A stretch of DNA of 64,000 nt. Origin: Anaeromusa acidaminophila DSM 3853. GTDB lineage: Bacteria > Bacillota > Negativicutes > Anaeromusales > Anaeromusaceae. Made by a program: the position numbers and the translations under genes. Position 1 is the stretch's first letter, and the number at the start of each line of letters is the position of its first letter. The notes under the pieces are model-generated. The model did no database searches, was not told the DNA's origin, and saw only the letters and a program-made list of their open reading frames with translations. The stretch spans positions 1 through 64,000 of the forward strand of contig NZ_KB894594.1 in NCBI RefSeq assembly GCF_000374545.1. Direction: 5' to 3'. Positions 1-8,983 of this stretch are shown here, one piece after another.

Positions 1-9
1 AAAGGTTGA

Positions 10-1218
10 TTGTAAAATGAAGTTGAACACTTAAGAAAAAAGTCCATGGTGACTTTTCCTCGTATGGTAGAATGGAGTTCTCACACAACCATCACCAACG
101 AGGAGGCAATCACTATGGACTGCCATGATTATATCATACAAGAGCCAGAACGCAAGCGCGGCCAGCACTTAGGGAAAGAAGAACGAGGTGCTATTCAGCA
201 CCTAAATAAGCAGGGCTATTCATTACGCAAGATCGCTCAAGCCATCAATTGCTCGCCAAGTACGGTTATGAACGAGCTGCGCCGGGGAACGCCGCTGCGC
301 AAAAGCAACAGAGGTCGTGCGCCTGAATACAACGCTAAACGAGGTCATGCGGTCTACAAGGCTAACCGAACACGCTGCAAGAAAAGGCATCGTATAGTGG
401 AGTGCTCGGCCTTTGTTAAATGGCTAGTAAAAATGGTTCGCAGCCATACGTGGTCCATAGATGCTTGTGTAGGCCATGCAAAGCTTCATAACAAATTCCC
501 TAAAGAGCAGCTGGTGTGTACCAAAACGCTATACAACGAACTGGCATCCGGCAACTTGCCTCTATCACTTTTTGACGTGCCGGAATTGCTTAAACGCAAG
601 CGCAGAAAGGTCAAAAGCCATGAACATAAACGCCTGAAAGGCCGTAGCATCGATGAGCGCCCCGCTATTGTTGCGGAACGCACCGAGTTAGGACATTGGG
701 AAGCCGACACAGTGGTCGGCCTGCGCAATGGCAAGGAAGCTGTCGTTTTGACACTGATCGAACGCGTCACAGACCATTATCTTGCCATTCACATTCCCGG
801 AAAAACAAGCGTGGCCGTGATGAATGCCATGAGGCAACTATACAGTGAATATGGCAACCAGTTCAGTACTATCTTCAAAACAATCACCACCGACAACGGT
901 TCTGAATTTGAAGACTTTGCAGACGTTCAGCAATGGGGCACGAAAGTTTTCTTTGCTCATCCTTACTCGTCTTGGGAGAGAGCCATAAACGAAAGGCATA
1001 ACGGTCTCTTGCGCAGGTACATTCCCAAAGGCACGTCTATAGAGAGGTATACTCCCGAAGAGGTGAAGGGCTTTGCTGATGAAATAAACGCTCTTCCACG
1101 CAAGCGCCTCGGTTATCGAACTCCAGACGACCTTTTCGAAGACTTTCTTGACTCTATTTATGCTGCTTAATTTAAACTACTGTTCTACTTTACCAAAGTG
1201 TTCAACTTGCACTTGCAA
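10..1218 (+). mobile_element. IS30-family insertion sequence, complete
   Basis: One transposase gene is framed by imperfect terminal inverted repeats of about 22 bp at 11-32 and 1196-1217. Both inner ends read AAGTTGAACACTT; 17 of 22 positions match. The element is about 1.2 kb, normal for IS30. It sits just upstream of a lytic transglycosylase gene. The target duplication cannot be read with confidence, so the outer ends are approximate by a few bases. Confidence 0.85.
115..1170 (+). CDS. IS30-family DDE transposase
   Basis: This 351-residue protein cuts and joins the ends of its own element. Residues about 20-60 form the helix-turn-helix typical of IS30 (SLRKIAQAINCSPSTV). The catalytic triad is visible as D198 (GHWEADTV), D260 (TTDNGSEFE) and E293 (ERAINERHN), giving the DD(33)E spacing of the family. 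The start at 115 is chosen because GAGGAGG lies a few bases upstream; an in-frame start at 46 has no such site. No frameshift or stop interrupts the gene, so it may be active. Confidence 0.93.
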   Translation: MDCHDYIIQEPERKRGQHLGKEERGAIQHLNKQGYSLRKIAQAINCSPSTVMNELRRGTPLRKSNRGRAPEYNAKRGHAVYKANRTRCKKRHRIVECSAFVKWLVKMVRSHTWSIDACVGHAKLHNKFPKEQLVCTKTLYNELASGNLPLSLFDVPELLKRKRRKVKSHEHKRLKGRSIDERPAIVAERTELGHWEADTVVGLRNGKEAVVLTLIERVTDHYLAIHIPGKTSVAVMNAMRQLYSEYGNQFSTIFKTITTDNGSEFEDFADVQQWGTKVFFAHPYSSWERAINERHNGLLRRYIPKGTSIERYTPEEVKGFADEINALPRKRLGYRTPDDLFEDFLDSIYAA

Positions 1219-1255
1219 TTTGCGGATAATTTTTAAATAACAAGGGAGGGGAGCG

Positions 1256-1280
1256 CTAAAGTATCTAGTGATACTCTTAG
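1256..1280 (+). promoter_or_regulatory. Hairpin between Shine-Dalgarno and start codon
   Basis: An inverted repeat, CTAA-AGTATC / GATACT-CTTAG, lies between a strong purine-rich ribosome site (AGGGAGGGGAG, 1243-1253) and the ATG at 1293. Without folding the spacing is far too long. With the hairpin folded out, about 14 nt remain. The same arrangement occurs in front of tadA at 30454-30481. Confidence 0.55.
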
Positions 1281-1292
1281 TTAATAAGCGCG

Positions 1293-1946
1293 ATGATGAT
1301 GAAAAAGTGGGTTGTATTGGTCATGGTGGGAGCTCTCATGGTTTGTTGTACTTGCGAAGCAAGCTGGGCTAAAACGTCTGATGGTAAATATTACGAAATC
1401 CCAGATGCAGGGAGCGCAGCGTCAACAACTCAAGCCGAATCCTATTCGTCTCAGCAACAACAAGATATGGGCCAAACATACTATCAAGTTATTATGAGAC
1501 ATATTTATAGAACGTCACCGTATTTAGGTATGGATTGGGCCGATTCTGTCGCGCGTTGTATTTTATCATCTTGCGTGAAATACCAAGTTGATCCATTGCT
1601 AGCAACAGCTCTTTTTACGCAAGAAAGTGGGTTCAATAATTCGGCGGTATCTTCTACCGGTGCGATTGGAATATCGCAGCTTATGCCTTCTACCGCTGAG
1701 TCGTTAGGCGTCAATCCGCAAAGCCCTGCCGAGAATATTGATGGAGGTGTTAAATATCTCTCGTATCAATTGCAGCAGTTTCAGTCAGCAGGAGAATGGT
1801 GTTTTACCTACGCTATAGCAGCGTACAATGCCGGTCCAGGACGAATTTTTCAATATGGTGGCGTACCACCATACCAGGAAACTATTAACCACGTTAGAAG
1901 CATAGGAGCTATATATACAAGATTGGTTAGTGACATGTCTGCATAG
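1293..1946 (+). CDS. Lytic transglycosylase, SLT domain
   Basis: The protein (217 aa) is predicted to cleave peptidoglycan outside the membrane. Residues 1-25 form a signal peptide. The SLT fold covers about 95-210: the catalytic glutamate is E111 in ALFTQESGFN, followed by GAIGISQLMPSTAESLGV and AYNAGPG, all hallmarks of the family. Such enzymes open the wall locally for conjugation machines (VirB1-like) or pili, which fits the Tad genes further on, but a general wall role is equally possible. The start has a distant ribosome site with an intervening hairpin. IS30 lies directly upstream. Confidence 0.85.
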   Translation: MMMKKWVVLVMVGALMVCCTCEASWAKTSDGKYYEIPDAGSAASTTQAESYSSQQQQDMGQTYYQVIMRHIYRTSPYLGMDWADSVARCILSSCVKYQVDPLLATALFTQESGFNNSAVSSTGAIGISQLMPSTAESLGVNPQSPAENIDGGVKYLSYQLQQFQSAGEWCFTYAIAAYNAGPGRIFQYGGVPPYQETINHVRSIGAIYTRLVSDMSA

Positions 1947-1971
1947 GTTGGTTATTTGAAAGGAGGTCTTT

Positions 1972-2508
1972 ATGGATTATTGCAGTCAGTGCAGAGGAAG
2001 TTTAATATCGGACGTTGACTTGCCAACAGGGGAAGGGGCCTATATTTGCTCTAGATGTGGGAGTGTATTTTTAGTCGATGGACTGCAAATTTTAAAAAGT
2101 ATCTCAGTACCTAAGAGATGGCCGTTTCCATTAGAGGAAATTCAATTGCAACCCGGGGAGACATTGCCTGATGAGGAATATCTGCAATCGCTTCATATAC
2201 ACCCAGTAAACAAAGAAATTTTAAGACGCATGGCTATCTTGATTGTTCTTTGCAAGCGGTTCAAGTATAAGTATTATCCGAGGGAAGGTATTGTTGGTAT
2301 TTATTCGTTAGGGGATCGATGGAGTGTTGATATTACCTCTCCTAAAATGAAATTGATGCACGCGAATACACGCCATACCTTAAATAACAGTCATGTTCAA
2401 AGATGTTTCACGAAAATCGAAGAATTGGTTTTATATCTTCGCCATCACGATCGCTATCTATATGGACCACGGTCAAAGGAAATGCGGGTATTAAAAGCAT
2501 TAAGCTAA
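1972..2508 (+). CDS. Zinc-ribbon protein of unknown function
   Basis: The 178-residue product begins with a CxxC...CxxC zinc ribbon (CSQC at residues 4-7, then CSRC near 27-30). The rest is mixed alpha/beta with many basic residues near the C-terminus and no motif I recognise. An AAAGGAGG site precedes the ATG. It follows the transglycosylase by 25 bp and precedes another Cys-rich gene by 22 bp, so the three probably share a transcript. Nucleic-acid binding is a guess from the ribbon. Confidence 0.7.
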   Translation: MDYCSQCRGSLISDVDLPTGEGAYICSRCGSVFLVDGLQILKSISVPKRWPFPLEEIQLQPGETLPDEEYLQSLHIHPVNKEILRRMAILIVLCKRFKYKYYPREGIVGIYSLGDRWSVDITSPKMKLMHANTRHTLNNSHVQRCFTKIEELVLYLRHHDRYLYGPRSKEMRVLKALS

Positions 2509-2530
2509 TAAGGCAAGGAGAGCGGATAGT

Positions 2531-2800
2531 ATGGGAAAGAGAAGTGCCGCTTGTGCGGAAAGCTGTTATAATCCGGGTATGAATTTCTTGGTCCGTCCCA
2601 AAGAAAGATACTTATCTTGCGATTACTGCCAGCACTTTGTGCCACCTATAGCTGATGCGCAAGGAAACTTATCTGCTAAAGCCGTTTTTTATTGTACCGC
2701 GTTGAAAATATCGTTTTTTGAAAAAAATGCGTATCGATTTAATGAATATGGTACCCGTGAAATCCCATCGTTGTGTCAGGGCCATTATAGAAGGAAGTAG
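2531..2800 (+). CDS. Small cysteine-rich protein
   Basis: This 89-residue protein has cysteines at CAESC, CDYCQH, FYCTALK and SLCQGH, suggesting one or two metal sites. GGCAAGGAGAG precedes the start. It belongs to the same short operon as the zinc-ribbon protein before it and is followed by a hairpin. No family is recognised. Confidence 0.65.
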   Translation: MGKRSAACAESCYNPGMNFLVRPKERYLSCDYCQHFVPPIADAQGNLSAKAVFYCTALKISFFEKNAYRFNEYGTREIPSLCQGHYRRK

Positions 2801-2803
2801 AAC

Positions 2804-2832
2804 GAATTCCCCTGCGTTGCAGGGGAATTTTC
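2804..2832 (+). terminator. Hairpin, terminator or attenuator
   Basis: The stem AATTCCCCTGC / GCAGGGGAATT with a 3-nt loop ends in TTTTC. The following gene's ribosome site (GAGGAG) begins only a few bases later, so partial read-through is likely. Confidence 0.6.
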
Positions 2833-2846
2833 TTGAGGAGATTAAA

Positions 2847-3641
2847 ATGGCAAAAATTCACTGCATGGCATATCTTGAAAGATATTGCATATCTTGCAAA
2901 AAAAAGATTCTTGGACGAATTTTTGATTATGGAGTAAAAGATCCTGATTTTGTAGAAGATTGGTGCGAAGAAGTTGAGTTGTCTATTTTACCCTTGCCTT
3001 GCGATTCCTGTGGAAACAGTTCATACCCATCTCTTCTTTCAATCTATGAACAGGATCAGTATAATCGCCCGATACGAAGGATTTACGCAGAACGTATTGG
3101 GCGTTTACATGCATTAGAAGTGAAATATAGGGAATGTAGGGAAGAAATAGACAAGAGAAAAGAAGTTCCCTTTATTGAATCAAGTGAAGATGAAAACGGA
3201 AAAAGGCTTCAAAAAATGGTTCTATCGTATGTTGAACTGGCAGCCAAAATGAGGGCAAGGATTGTTGAACTAGAGTCTTCCCAGACTAAAGTGATTAAGT
3301 CGGCAACGGAGCCGCCCGAGGAAGAGGATTCGCTTAATGATGATGATTTGTACAGCCTGGCTAAACTCGAAAATAGAAAAATAGGAGTGTTTGGGTGGCC
3401 AAAGGACATAGTTCAATTAGAAGGAGTTTTATTTCAATGGCACCATGGAAACTGTATTGATCATAAGGCTGTCTCCTTAACGGAAGATGCAGATATTTTG
3501 GTGTGTTTGACTCGGTACAGTGATTCAAATTTGATATGGTGGTTGCAAGATGTTTCGATATCGCATCAAATCCCTTTAATTCTTTTAGACAACAAAAATA
3601 TCCACCATATTATTCAAGCAGCTTCCAATATATCAAACTAG
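2847..3641 (+). CDS. Zinc-binding protein with DUF2325-like C-terminus
   Basis: The start at 2847 is set by TTGAGGAG 6 nt upstream; the reading frame is open further upstream without a ribosome site. The 264-residue product has N-terminal cysteine pairs (CISCKKK and CDSC), a charged helical middle (about 80-165), and a C-terminal domain (about 175-260) with pattern RKIGVFGW...DILVCLTRYSDSN...IPLILLDN. That resembles the Rossmann-like DUF2325 family, but the match is by eye only. The function is unknown. Confidence 0.6.
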   Translation: MAKIHCMAYLERYCISCKKKILGRIFDYGVKDPDFVEDWCEEVELSILPLPCDSCGNSSYPSLLSIYEQDQYNRPIRRIYAERIGRLHALEVKYRECREEIDKRKEVPFIESSEDENGKRLQKMVLSYVELAAKMRARIVELESSQTKVIKSATEPPEEEDSLNDDDLYSLAKLENRKIGVFGWPKDIVQLEGVLFQWHHGNCIDHKAVSLTEDADILVCLTRYSDSNLIWWLQDVSISHQIPLILLDNKNIHHIIQAASNISN

Positions 3642-3673
3642 AAAGAGCAAGCCATATAGGCTTGCTCTTTTAT
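3642..3673. terminator. Bidirectional terminator
   Basis: AAAGAGCAAGCC / GGCTTGCTCTTT is a perfect 12-bp stem between two convergent genes, with T or A runs on both sides. Confidence 0.85.
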
Positions 3674-3674
3674 C

Positions 3675-4121
3675 TTATTCGGCTTTTCTTCTTTGGGTAT
3701 TATGAGAATTTCTTTCGTATCGATTGATAACCGTTACCTTTGGTGCCTGAACAACAGCAGGAGGTTCTGGAGTACCTTTTTTCTCTGGTTTTTCTTTTTT
3801 TGGATGTTGCTTTTGATTGGATTGTTGTGGCTGCTGCGGCTTAGCAGGAGACGAATTCGATTTATTAGATACTGGCTCGGCGGTACTAGCTTGAGTATCT
3901 AAAAGTGGTTCTCCTTGGATTGAAAGAATGCTGCTTTCCGGAATTAAAAGTATTTTCCCATCTTCTTGGGAAAGGCATAAAAAGGTGGTGTGGCTGTTGG
4001 GAGCAATACCAACTATATCTTGCGCTGTACCTGTTACTGCACCCTTTGCAGTAAGCATTTTATTTTTCGTTTCATACGCAATTGTAACTTGTTTTAATCC
4101 TAGGTCAGCCCATTTTTTCAT
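3675..4121 (-). CDS. Unknown protein with disordered Q/P/K-rich tail
   Basis: The first 75 residues of this 148-aa protein look folded (beta-rich, with TFLCLSQEDGKILLIPESSI). From about 80 onward the chain is low in complexity, rich in Q, P, K, S and E. No signal peptide or membrane segment is seen. AGGAGG precedes the start. The gene is divergent from the LCP gene, and the two share a perfect inverted pair of the TCCGTATACT motif. Confidence 0.7.
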   Translation of the reverse strand: MKKWADLGLKQVTIAYETKNKMLTAKGAVTGTAQDIVGIAPNSHTTFLCLSQEDGKILLIPESSILSIQGEPLLDTQASTAEPVSNKSNSSPAKPQQPQQSNQKQHPKKEKPEKKGTPEPPAVVQAPKVTVINRYERNSHNTQRRKAE

Positions 4122-4151
4122 AAAATAAAACCTCCTAAAAAAATTTCTTCT

Positions 4152-4200
4152 TAACTATAGTATACGGACAAAATTTGAAATTAAATCCGTATACTATAGC
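4152..4200. promoter_or_regulatory. Divergent pair of TCCGTATACT motifs
   Basis: CTATAGTATACGGA at 4155-4168 and its exact reverse complement at 4186-4199 face away from each other, one toward the gene at 4121 (minus) and one toward the LCP gene at 4233 (plus). Each contains TATACT, a plausible -10 element about 30 nt from the start codon. This is the clearest member of the window-wide motif family. Confidence 0.75.
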
Positions 4201-4232
4201 TAAGAGGGTAAATTATCAAAAGGAGTGAGGCT

Positions 4233-5444
4233 ATGAAACGAGTGATTCGTATTAGAGGACGACCTTCCGATCTTAGACCCATAGAGTCTAAAAAACAGTT
4301 TAAAAGGCTCTATCCGTGGCTGCTAGGACTTTTTGTTTTATCACTCAGCCTATCGTTTGCTTGGACTTCTTGGGGAAATATGCTTTTCCCAAAAGAAGAC
4401 AAGAACGCAAAGCAAATGGCCCAAGCGGACGATGGAACGGTACCACTAAAAGGCAGATTTCTTTTACTTGGCGTGGATGAGCGGGAAGAGGATCGTGGAC
4501 GGTCTGATGTAATGATTTTGGTTGACCTGACAGGTTCTTTACCAACGTTCACTCACATTCCAAGAGATACTCGTATACCTGTTACTGGATATGGTTTAAC
4601 AAAAATCAATCATGCGTATGCGTATGGAGGTGAACGTTTAGCGAAAGAAGCGGTGGAGCTTCTACTCGGCAAAAAGGTAGATCATACCATTGTTGTGACA
4701 ACGCAGCAGTTTGCCAAAATTATTGACGCTATGGGTGGTGTTGATATTGATATTGCAAAATCAATGCATTATGAGGACCCATGGGACGATAACGGTGGCC
4801 TAGTAATCAATTTTGAACCTGGCCCCCAAAAGCTAGACGGTCGTCGTGCCCTTGAGTATGCACGTTTTCGTGATGGAGAAGGGGATATCGGACGGATAGA
4901 GCGTCAAAAACAAGTCATTACGCAGGTGATTTTAAAAATGGCCAATCCATTGAATTGGCCCAAGTTGGCAACTGTTGTTCATGAAGATGGTTTGTTTCAT
5001 ACCGATGCAAACACCTTGCAGCTTCTAGGAGCTGCTAAAACTCTGGTGTTGAATCATCAACTTTGCCATTTTGAAACAGTGCCCGGCCATCCGGAAATGA
5101 TTAACGATATTAGTTATTGGATCGCTGATGGTGAGAGCCGGTATATCGCGCAAAACACTCTTTCGCAAACATTCTCTTATTCCACGGTAGAACAGGATTT
5201 AAGCGAGTTTTCTGGTGCTAGTCGCTCATCGAAGAAGGAAGACGTAAATGAAAGCGCATCTTCCAATTCGAGAAGAGCAGCTGCTGCATCACCCCAGTCA
5301 AGTAAAACGTCTTTGGAAGGAGTAACGTATACGGCATCCGCGAGAAGGGCTACAGCGGAAGAGGTCGAAGTGATTCGAAAAAAAGAGACCTATAGCCGGG
5401 TAAACCAAATGTTAGATCAAACCAAGAAAGCAATTGGAGAATAA
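4233..5444 (+). CDS. LytR-CpsA-Psr (LCP) family protein
   Basis: LCP proteins move glycopolymers from a lipid carrier to peptidoglycan, or act as related phosphotransferases at the outer membrane face. The 403-aa product has a short basic cytoplasmic N-terminus, one membrane helix at about 29-50, then the LCP domain: RFLLLGVDERE, GRSDVMILVDL, THIPRDTRIPV, KINHAYAYGG, and LDGRRALEYARFRDGEGDIGR with the usual Asp and Arg residues. The last 80 residues are Ser/Ala-rich and probably unstructured. An AAGGAG site is present. The motif at 4186-4199 is the likely promoter or operator. Confidence 0.9.
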   Translation: MKRVIRIRGRPSDLRPIESKKQFKRLYPWLLGLFVLSLSLSFAWTSWGNMLFPKEDKNAKQMAQADDGTVPLKGRFLLLGVDEREEDRGRSDVMILVDLTGSLPTFTHIPRDTRIPVTGYGLTKINHAYAYGGERLAKEAVELLLGKKVDHTIVVTTQQFAKIIDAMGGVDIDIAKSMHYEDPWDDNGGLVINFEPGPQKLDGRRALEYARFRDGEGDIGRIERQKQVITQVILKMANPLNWPKLATVVHEDGLFHTDANTLQLLGAAKTLVLNHQLCHFETVPGHPEMINDISYWIADGESRYIAQNTLSQTFSYSTVEQDLSEFSGASRSSKKEDVNESASSNSRRAAAASPQSSKTSLEGVTYTASARRATAEEVEVIRKKETYSRVNQMLDQTKKAIGE

Positions 5445-5458
5445 ATGGGGGTGAATCT

Positions 5459-7249
5459 GTGCAAGTAGTTCGAAGAGACGGATTGGAAAACGTGATCTAT
5501 GATATGAAAGTCGGGTGGTGTCTTTCTCCGTCTAATAATGAAGAGGAAATCAGAGAAATTTTTAATCACACCTTTCAATGGAAAACAAGTGCCGAAGGCA
5601 GTGTTGCAACGTTTCCAGACAACAAACATGATGTGAAAATTTTCGGCATGTACAAGATGAACGGGGAAGGACGATATGATCTGCTGCCTGGTGCGGATAT
5701 GATCATTGGTGAAACAGCTTGGCAAGCGTTTGTTCCTTCTTTTGAGGGCGCTGCAACACGAAGCAAAGTCTATCCGGTAGTATTAGTGTCTGACCATAAT
5801 GAATTTATTGAATGTGAAATCGGTGAGCTATTAAACATTTTTAAAGCATTGAACAGCCAGCGCAACAAAGAAGCGGCCGCCTTTCTCTATGGGCGATATA
5901 CGGCTTCAAAATGGGATGAAGAATTAACGTCGCAGTTGAAAAGCAAAACAATCTCCTATTGGCGGTTTGTTAAAGAAAATGGAACGACAGTTCCTAAAAA
6001 TGAAACCTTACGGTATTATGTTGCAAACATTCAAGGCGGAGGGGACCTGCGCTTAGAAAATGTTCCAACTCGCCTTTCCAGGCATTGGACTGAGGCTCCT
6101 GCGCCACAAGCAGGCATGATTGACCCTGTAAGTTTTTACTTGTCTTGTGGTGTTATTCCAGACTGGCGCTTTGGTGACGACAATTCCGAATTTGTCAAAG
6201 AGTCCATTTCTCTAATCCACGATCGCTTTGGAATTGAACGGGTTGGGAATTGCTTTTGCAAAGAGGAAAACGGGTTAATTGAGCAAGTCTGGTCGTATGA
6301 TCCCTTGTTTGATAAAGAGTCGTCAATCCTTGGTGAGCAGTTAGCGGAAGGGGTTTATCAGAAAAGAGAGACCGACCGGGTAACATTGTTCGGTTTCTTC
6401 CAGCCTGGAACCTTTGGAATGCATCAAGAAGACTTGGTTATGTCGGAATTCATGATTGAAGGCAATCTGTTTGCAGCCGTTGGCGATATTGAAAAAGCAC
6501 TGAGACGAAAAGCGAAACATCAATATTGGAAAGAACGGCTAGTCGATCTTCGCTCTCGTCCGCGACCCAAAGCAGTACCGGCAGCGCCGCAAGTGCTTGA
6601 GTTGAGAGAGGCGCCGGCGGCAAATAAACCGGTGAATCCGTTCTTTACTTCCCATGAAACCAAAAACCATTCTAATGAAGTACCTGTGGCGGTTTGTGAG
6701 CCAGCCGAATTACCACCGACTATGGTGGTTGCAGAGGAATCTACTCCCCAGGAGCCGTTGGCAAAGGAAAAGCAAGTTGAGGAAATCAATGCAAATCGAC
6801 CGGCGGTTCCCTTACGGGTGGTAGAAAACGTACCGGGGGATAATCTTCAAAGAAGGGAAAATTCACTTTTCAGAAGTGATCATTCCCCACAGAGAAGGAT
6901 GTTTGGAACCCATGGCGGCCTTAAACCTGGCTTTGGCTCCAACGTCAGCAATGGTCAAAACAATCGGGAATACCAACAGCTGCTTCAATCGCAGTCTGAG
7001 CGTATGAGCATTTCACTGGATCAAGTTAGGATCACATCGGAACGCTTGAATTTGCGGAATGACTTTGATGAGTTCGTAAGCCATTTCGCACAATTGTTCC
7101 CGGATAATGCAAAAGCCAAAATTCCGCTGCAAACGCTTATGGAATACGATGAGTGGCCAAGCATTGAGGCAAACGTGCTCTTTAGACGCTGGTTTCTCTA
7201 CCATGCTACAAGAAATACGTCCGGTCCACAAAGGCTTTTGGCAAGATAA
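5459..7249 (+). CDS. Large protein of unknown function
   Basis: The 596-residue product starts at a GTG with GGGGGTGA upstream, 14 bp after the LCP gene, so the two are probably co-transcribed. Residues 1-365 look globular and mixed alpha/beta, with no signal peptide or membrane helix. Residues about 365-500 are Pro/Ala/Glu/Asn-rich and likely a flexible linker. A helical domain of about 100 residues ends the protein. I recognise no family. It is followed by a strong terminator. Confidence 0.7.
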   Translation: MQVVRRDGLENVIYDMKVGWCLSPSNNEEEIREIFNHTFQWKTSAEGSVATFPDNKHDVKIFGMYKMNGEGRYDLLPGADMIIGETAWQAFVPSFEGAATRSKVYPVVLVSDHNEFIECEIGELLNIFKALNSQRNKEAAAFLYGRYTASKWDEELTSQLKSKTISYWRFVKENGTTVPKNETLRYYVANIQGGGDLRLENVPTRLSRHWTEAPAPQAGMIDPVSFYLSCGVIPDWRFGDDNSEFVKESISLIHDRFGIERVGNCFCKEENGLIEQVWSYDPLFDKESSILGEQLAEGVYQKRETDRVTLFGFFQPGTFGMHQEDLVMSEFMIEGNLFAAVGDIEKALRRKAKHQYWKERLVDLRSRPRPKAVPAAPQVLELREAPAANKPVNPFFTSHETKNHSNEVPVAVCEPAELPPTMVVAEESTPQEPLAKEKQVEEINANRPAVPLRVVENVPGDNLQRRENSLFRSDHSPQRRMFGTHGGLKPGFGSNVSNGQNNREYQQLLQSQSERMSISLDQVRITSERLNLRNDFDEFVSHFAQLFPDNAKAKIPLQTLMEYDEWPSIEANVLFRRWFLYHATRNTSGPQRLLAR

Positions 7250-7292
7250 AAACAGGGAGCTAGGTAAAAAACACCTAGCTCCCTGTTTTTGT
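7249..7292 (+). terminator. Rho-independent terminator
   Basis: AACAGGGAGCTAGGT / ACCTAGCTCCCTGTT forms a 15-bp perfect stem followed by TTTTT, right after the stop codon of the preceding gene. Confidence 0.92.
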
Positions 7293-7452
7293 TAAACTAT
7301 GAATGACTATTGATATTATCAATACTAAAACATACTACAAAACCCAGCAAAAGCTACACTTCCGGCCGATTATCGCTAATAAGATACTAGGATACCAAAC
7401 TTATGTTTTGTATAGTATAATAATGTTAGATTAGTAATAGAGGAGGGTTGAC

Positions 7453-8394
7453 ATGGGAAAGACAATTGAAGAATTTTTGGAGACCTATATGGACGATTTA
7501 AGAAAGGATATTTCTCATGGTAGGCCCTCTCCAGATACCCTTCGTTCTTATCAAACTTCGATATCCAGATTTCTAGATTGGTGCAACCAAAAGAACATTG
7601 GCCCACTTGAAGTTATTGAATCTGATGCTAAAGACTATCGTGACTTTCTATGGGCAGCTGGTCGGAAAACTACCACGGTGTCACTTCACTTGTCAGCGGT
7701 TCGCCATTTTTTTCGGCTTGCTTCAAAAATGGACTTGTATCACAAAAAAAATCCCTTCGGGGATATATTTGCAGGATTGCCAGTAGAAAAATCGTTAGCT
7801 CAACTTCATTACTTAGAAGCCGAACATGTTCAGGAGTTGTTTGATGGTATTGCAAGGGAAGAGATAGATCCGGTACGTTCCATTAGAGATCGTTTGATCA
7901 TTGCACTAATGATACTCCAAGGGCTGAAAGTTATCGAAATTGAACAAATGAATGTTGAAGATCTTGACCTTGATCAAGGAGCTGTCCTAATACGTGGACG
8001 CAGGAAACAAGAATGGGTTCCCGTTCGGTTCGATGTTGTTGAATTGATTAAGGCGTATCTGGAGCTATCGCCGCTCCGATTAAAAGATTCGTCAGGCACT
8101 CCATTATTTGCAAGCGTTTCTAATCGCAGCCAGCACAAACGGTTAACAAGGGTTGGCATTCGAGCCATTATAAATGGCCGCCTAGAAGATCAAAACCTAA
8201 AAAGGCCGGGCCTTAGCTGCCAAACACTGAGAGATACCTGTGGCGCCTTGATGTATAAAGCTGGCGGCGATTTAACGATAGTGCAGGATGTAATGAGACA
8301 CTCTAAAAGTGAATCTGCCCAAAAGTTTATTAAGGTCCAGGAGCGATTACTCAAACGTTATACTGAAGCTATCCCGGTTAAGGTAATAAAGTAA
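7453..8394 (+). CDS. Tyrosine recombinase-like protein, probably catalytically dead
   Basis: The 313-aa protein has the two-domain layout of XerC/D-type integrases: a SAM-like core-binding domain (about 1-105) and a catalytic fold (about 120-305). Several catalytic positions are changed. The first arginine is K159 (QGLKVIEI instead of GLRxxE), the box II histidine is Q257 (QTLRD), and the nucleophile tyrosine aligns with F292 (AQKFIKV). R260, H283 and a beta-hairpin lysine near 185 remain. It may bind DNA or partner another recombinase without cutting. GAGGAGGG precedes the start. Confidence 0.85.
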   Translation: MGKTIEEFLETYMDDLRKDISHGRPSPDTLRSYQTSISRFLDWCNQKNIGPLEVIESDAKDYRDFLWAAGRKTTTVSLHLSAVRHFFRLASKMDLYHKKNPFGDIFAGLPVEKSLAQLHYLEAEHVQELFDGIAREEIDPVRSIRDRLIIALMILQGLKVIEIEQMNVEDLDLDQGAVLIRGRRKQEWVPVRFDVVELIKAYLELSPLRLKDSSGTPLFASVSNRSQHKRLTRVGIRAIINGRLEDQNLKRPGLSCQTLRDTCGALMYKAGGDLTIVQDVMRHSKSESAQKFIKVQERLLKRYTEAIPVKVIK

Positions 8395-8427
8395 AGAGAC
8401 GGACTAATTATTGTCCGTCTCTTTTTC
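8394..8427. terminator. Bidirectional terminator
   Basis: AAGAGACGGAC / GTCCGTCTCTT with an 8-nt loop is followed by TTTTT. It lies between convergent genes and overlaps the last codons of the minus-strand gene. Confidence 0.85.
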
Positions 8428-8722
8428 TTATTTCCCTCGCTAACGCTAAGGCTTTTTCGGAAGGGATAATACTGGGAGCTTTAGCTTTGCTGTTTTTGTT
8501 ATTTTCTTTTTCGACAATAATTGTTGCGGCAACTATATCTCTAAGTTCAACACAAGAGTTTTCCGAAAACGAACTTTCTTTATTCACGAATGCTTTCATT
8601 TTCTTCATGGCTTCGTTGTATCCATGGGCATAAGCGATAGTGTAAATTATTTCTAGAAAGTCATCGTTAAGATTTAAAGCTTTTATATGCTTAAATGCAT
8701 CAAAGTGTAGAGAGGTTTTCAT
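8408..8722 (-). CDS. Hypothetical helical protein
   Basis: The 104-aa product is predicted mostly helical, with a charged Lys/Asn/Ala-rich segment near residues 70-85 and no metal motif or membrane span. It is the last of a minus-strand series of small genes running down from 10.3 kb. I do not recognise the family. Confidence 0.55.
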   Translation of the reverse strand: MKTSLHFDAFKHIKALNLNDDFLEIIYTIAYAHGYNEAMKKMKAFVNKESSFSENSCVELRDIVAATIIVEKENNKNSKAKAPSIIPSEKALALAREIRKRDGQ

Positions 8723-8737
8723 AGTCTATCACTACTT

Positions 8738-8965
8738 TCATTTTGGTTTGTTTTGATTATGAAATTGCTCAAAGCGCTCCGTGTTTTTCCCCATGCTGCG
8801 CAAGTGTTCCATTTGGGATTGAAAAATGACTTCGCGGCCGGCTTGAAGAAATTCAGTGGGGTTAATATTGATAGGGGAAAGCGTATGCACGAAAAGGCCT
8901 AAGAAGAAGATCACTGCGCGGCATACGAAGTAATAAAAAACCAACTTTTTCATCCATCTAATCAT
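8738..8965 (-). CDS. Small single-pass membrane protein
   Basis: Residues about 6-28 (KLVFYYFVCRAVIFFLGLFV) form one membrane helix, followed by a hydrophilic tail of about 45 residues rich in Gln, Asn and Arg. AGGCAGGTG precedes the start. Its role is unknown; it lies in the cluster of small proteins downstream of the integrase. Confidence 0.6.
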   Translation of the reverse strand: MIRWMKKLVFYYFVCRAVIFFLGLFVHTLSPININPTEFLQAGREVIFQSQMEHLRSMGKNTERFEQFHNQNKPK

Positions 8966-8983
8966 GACATACGCACCTGCCTT

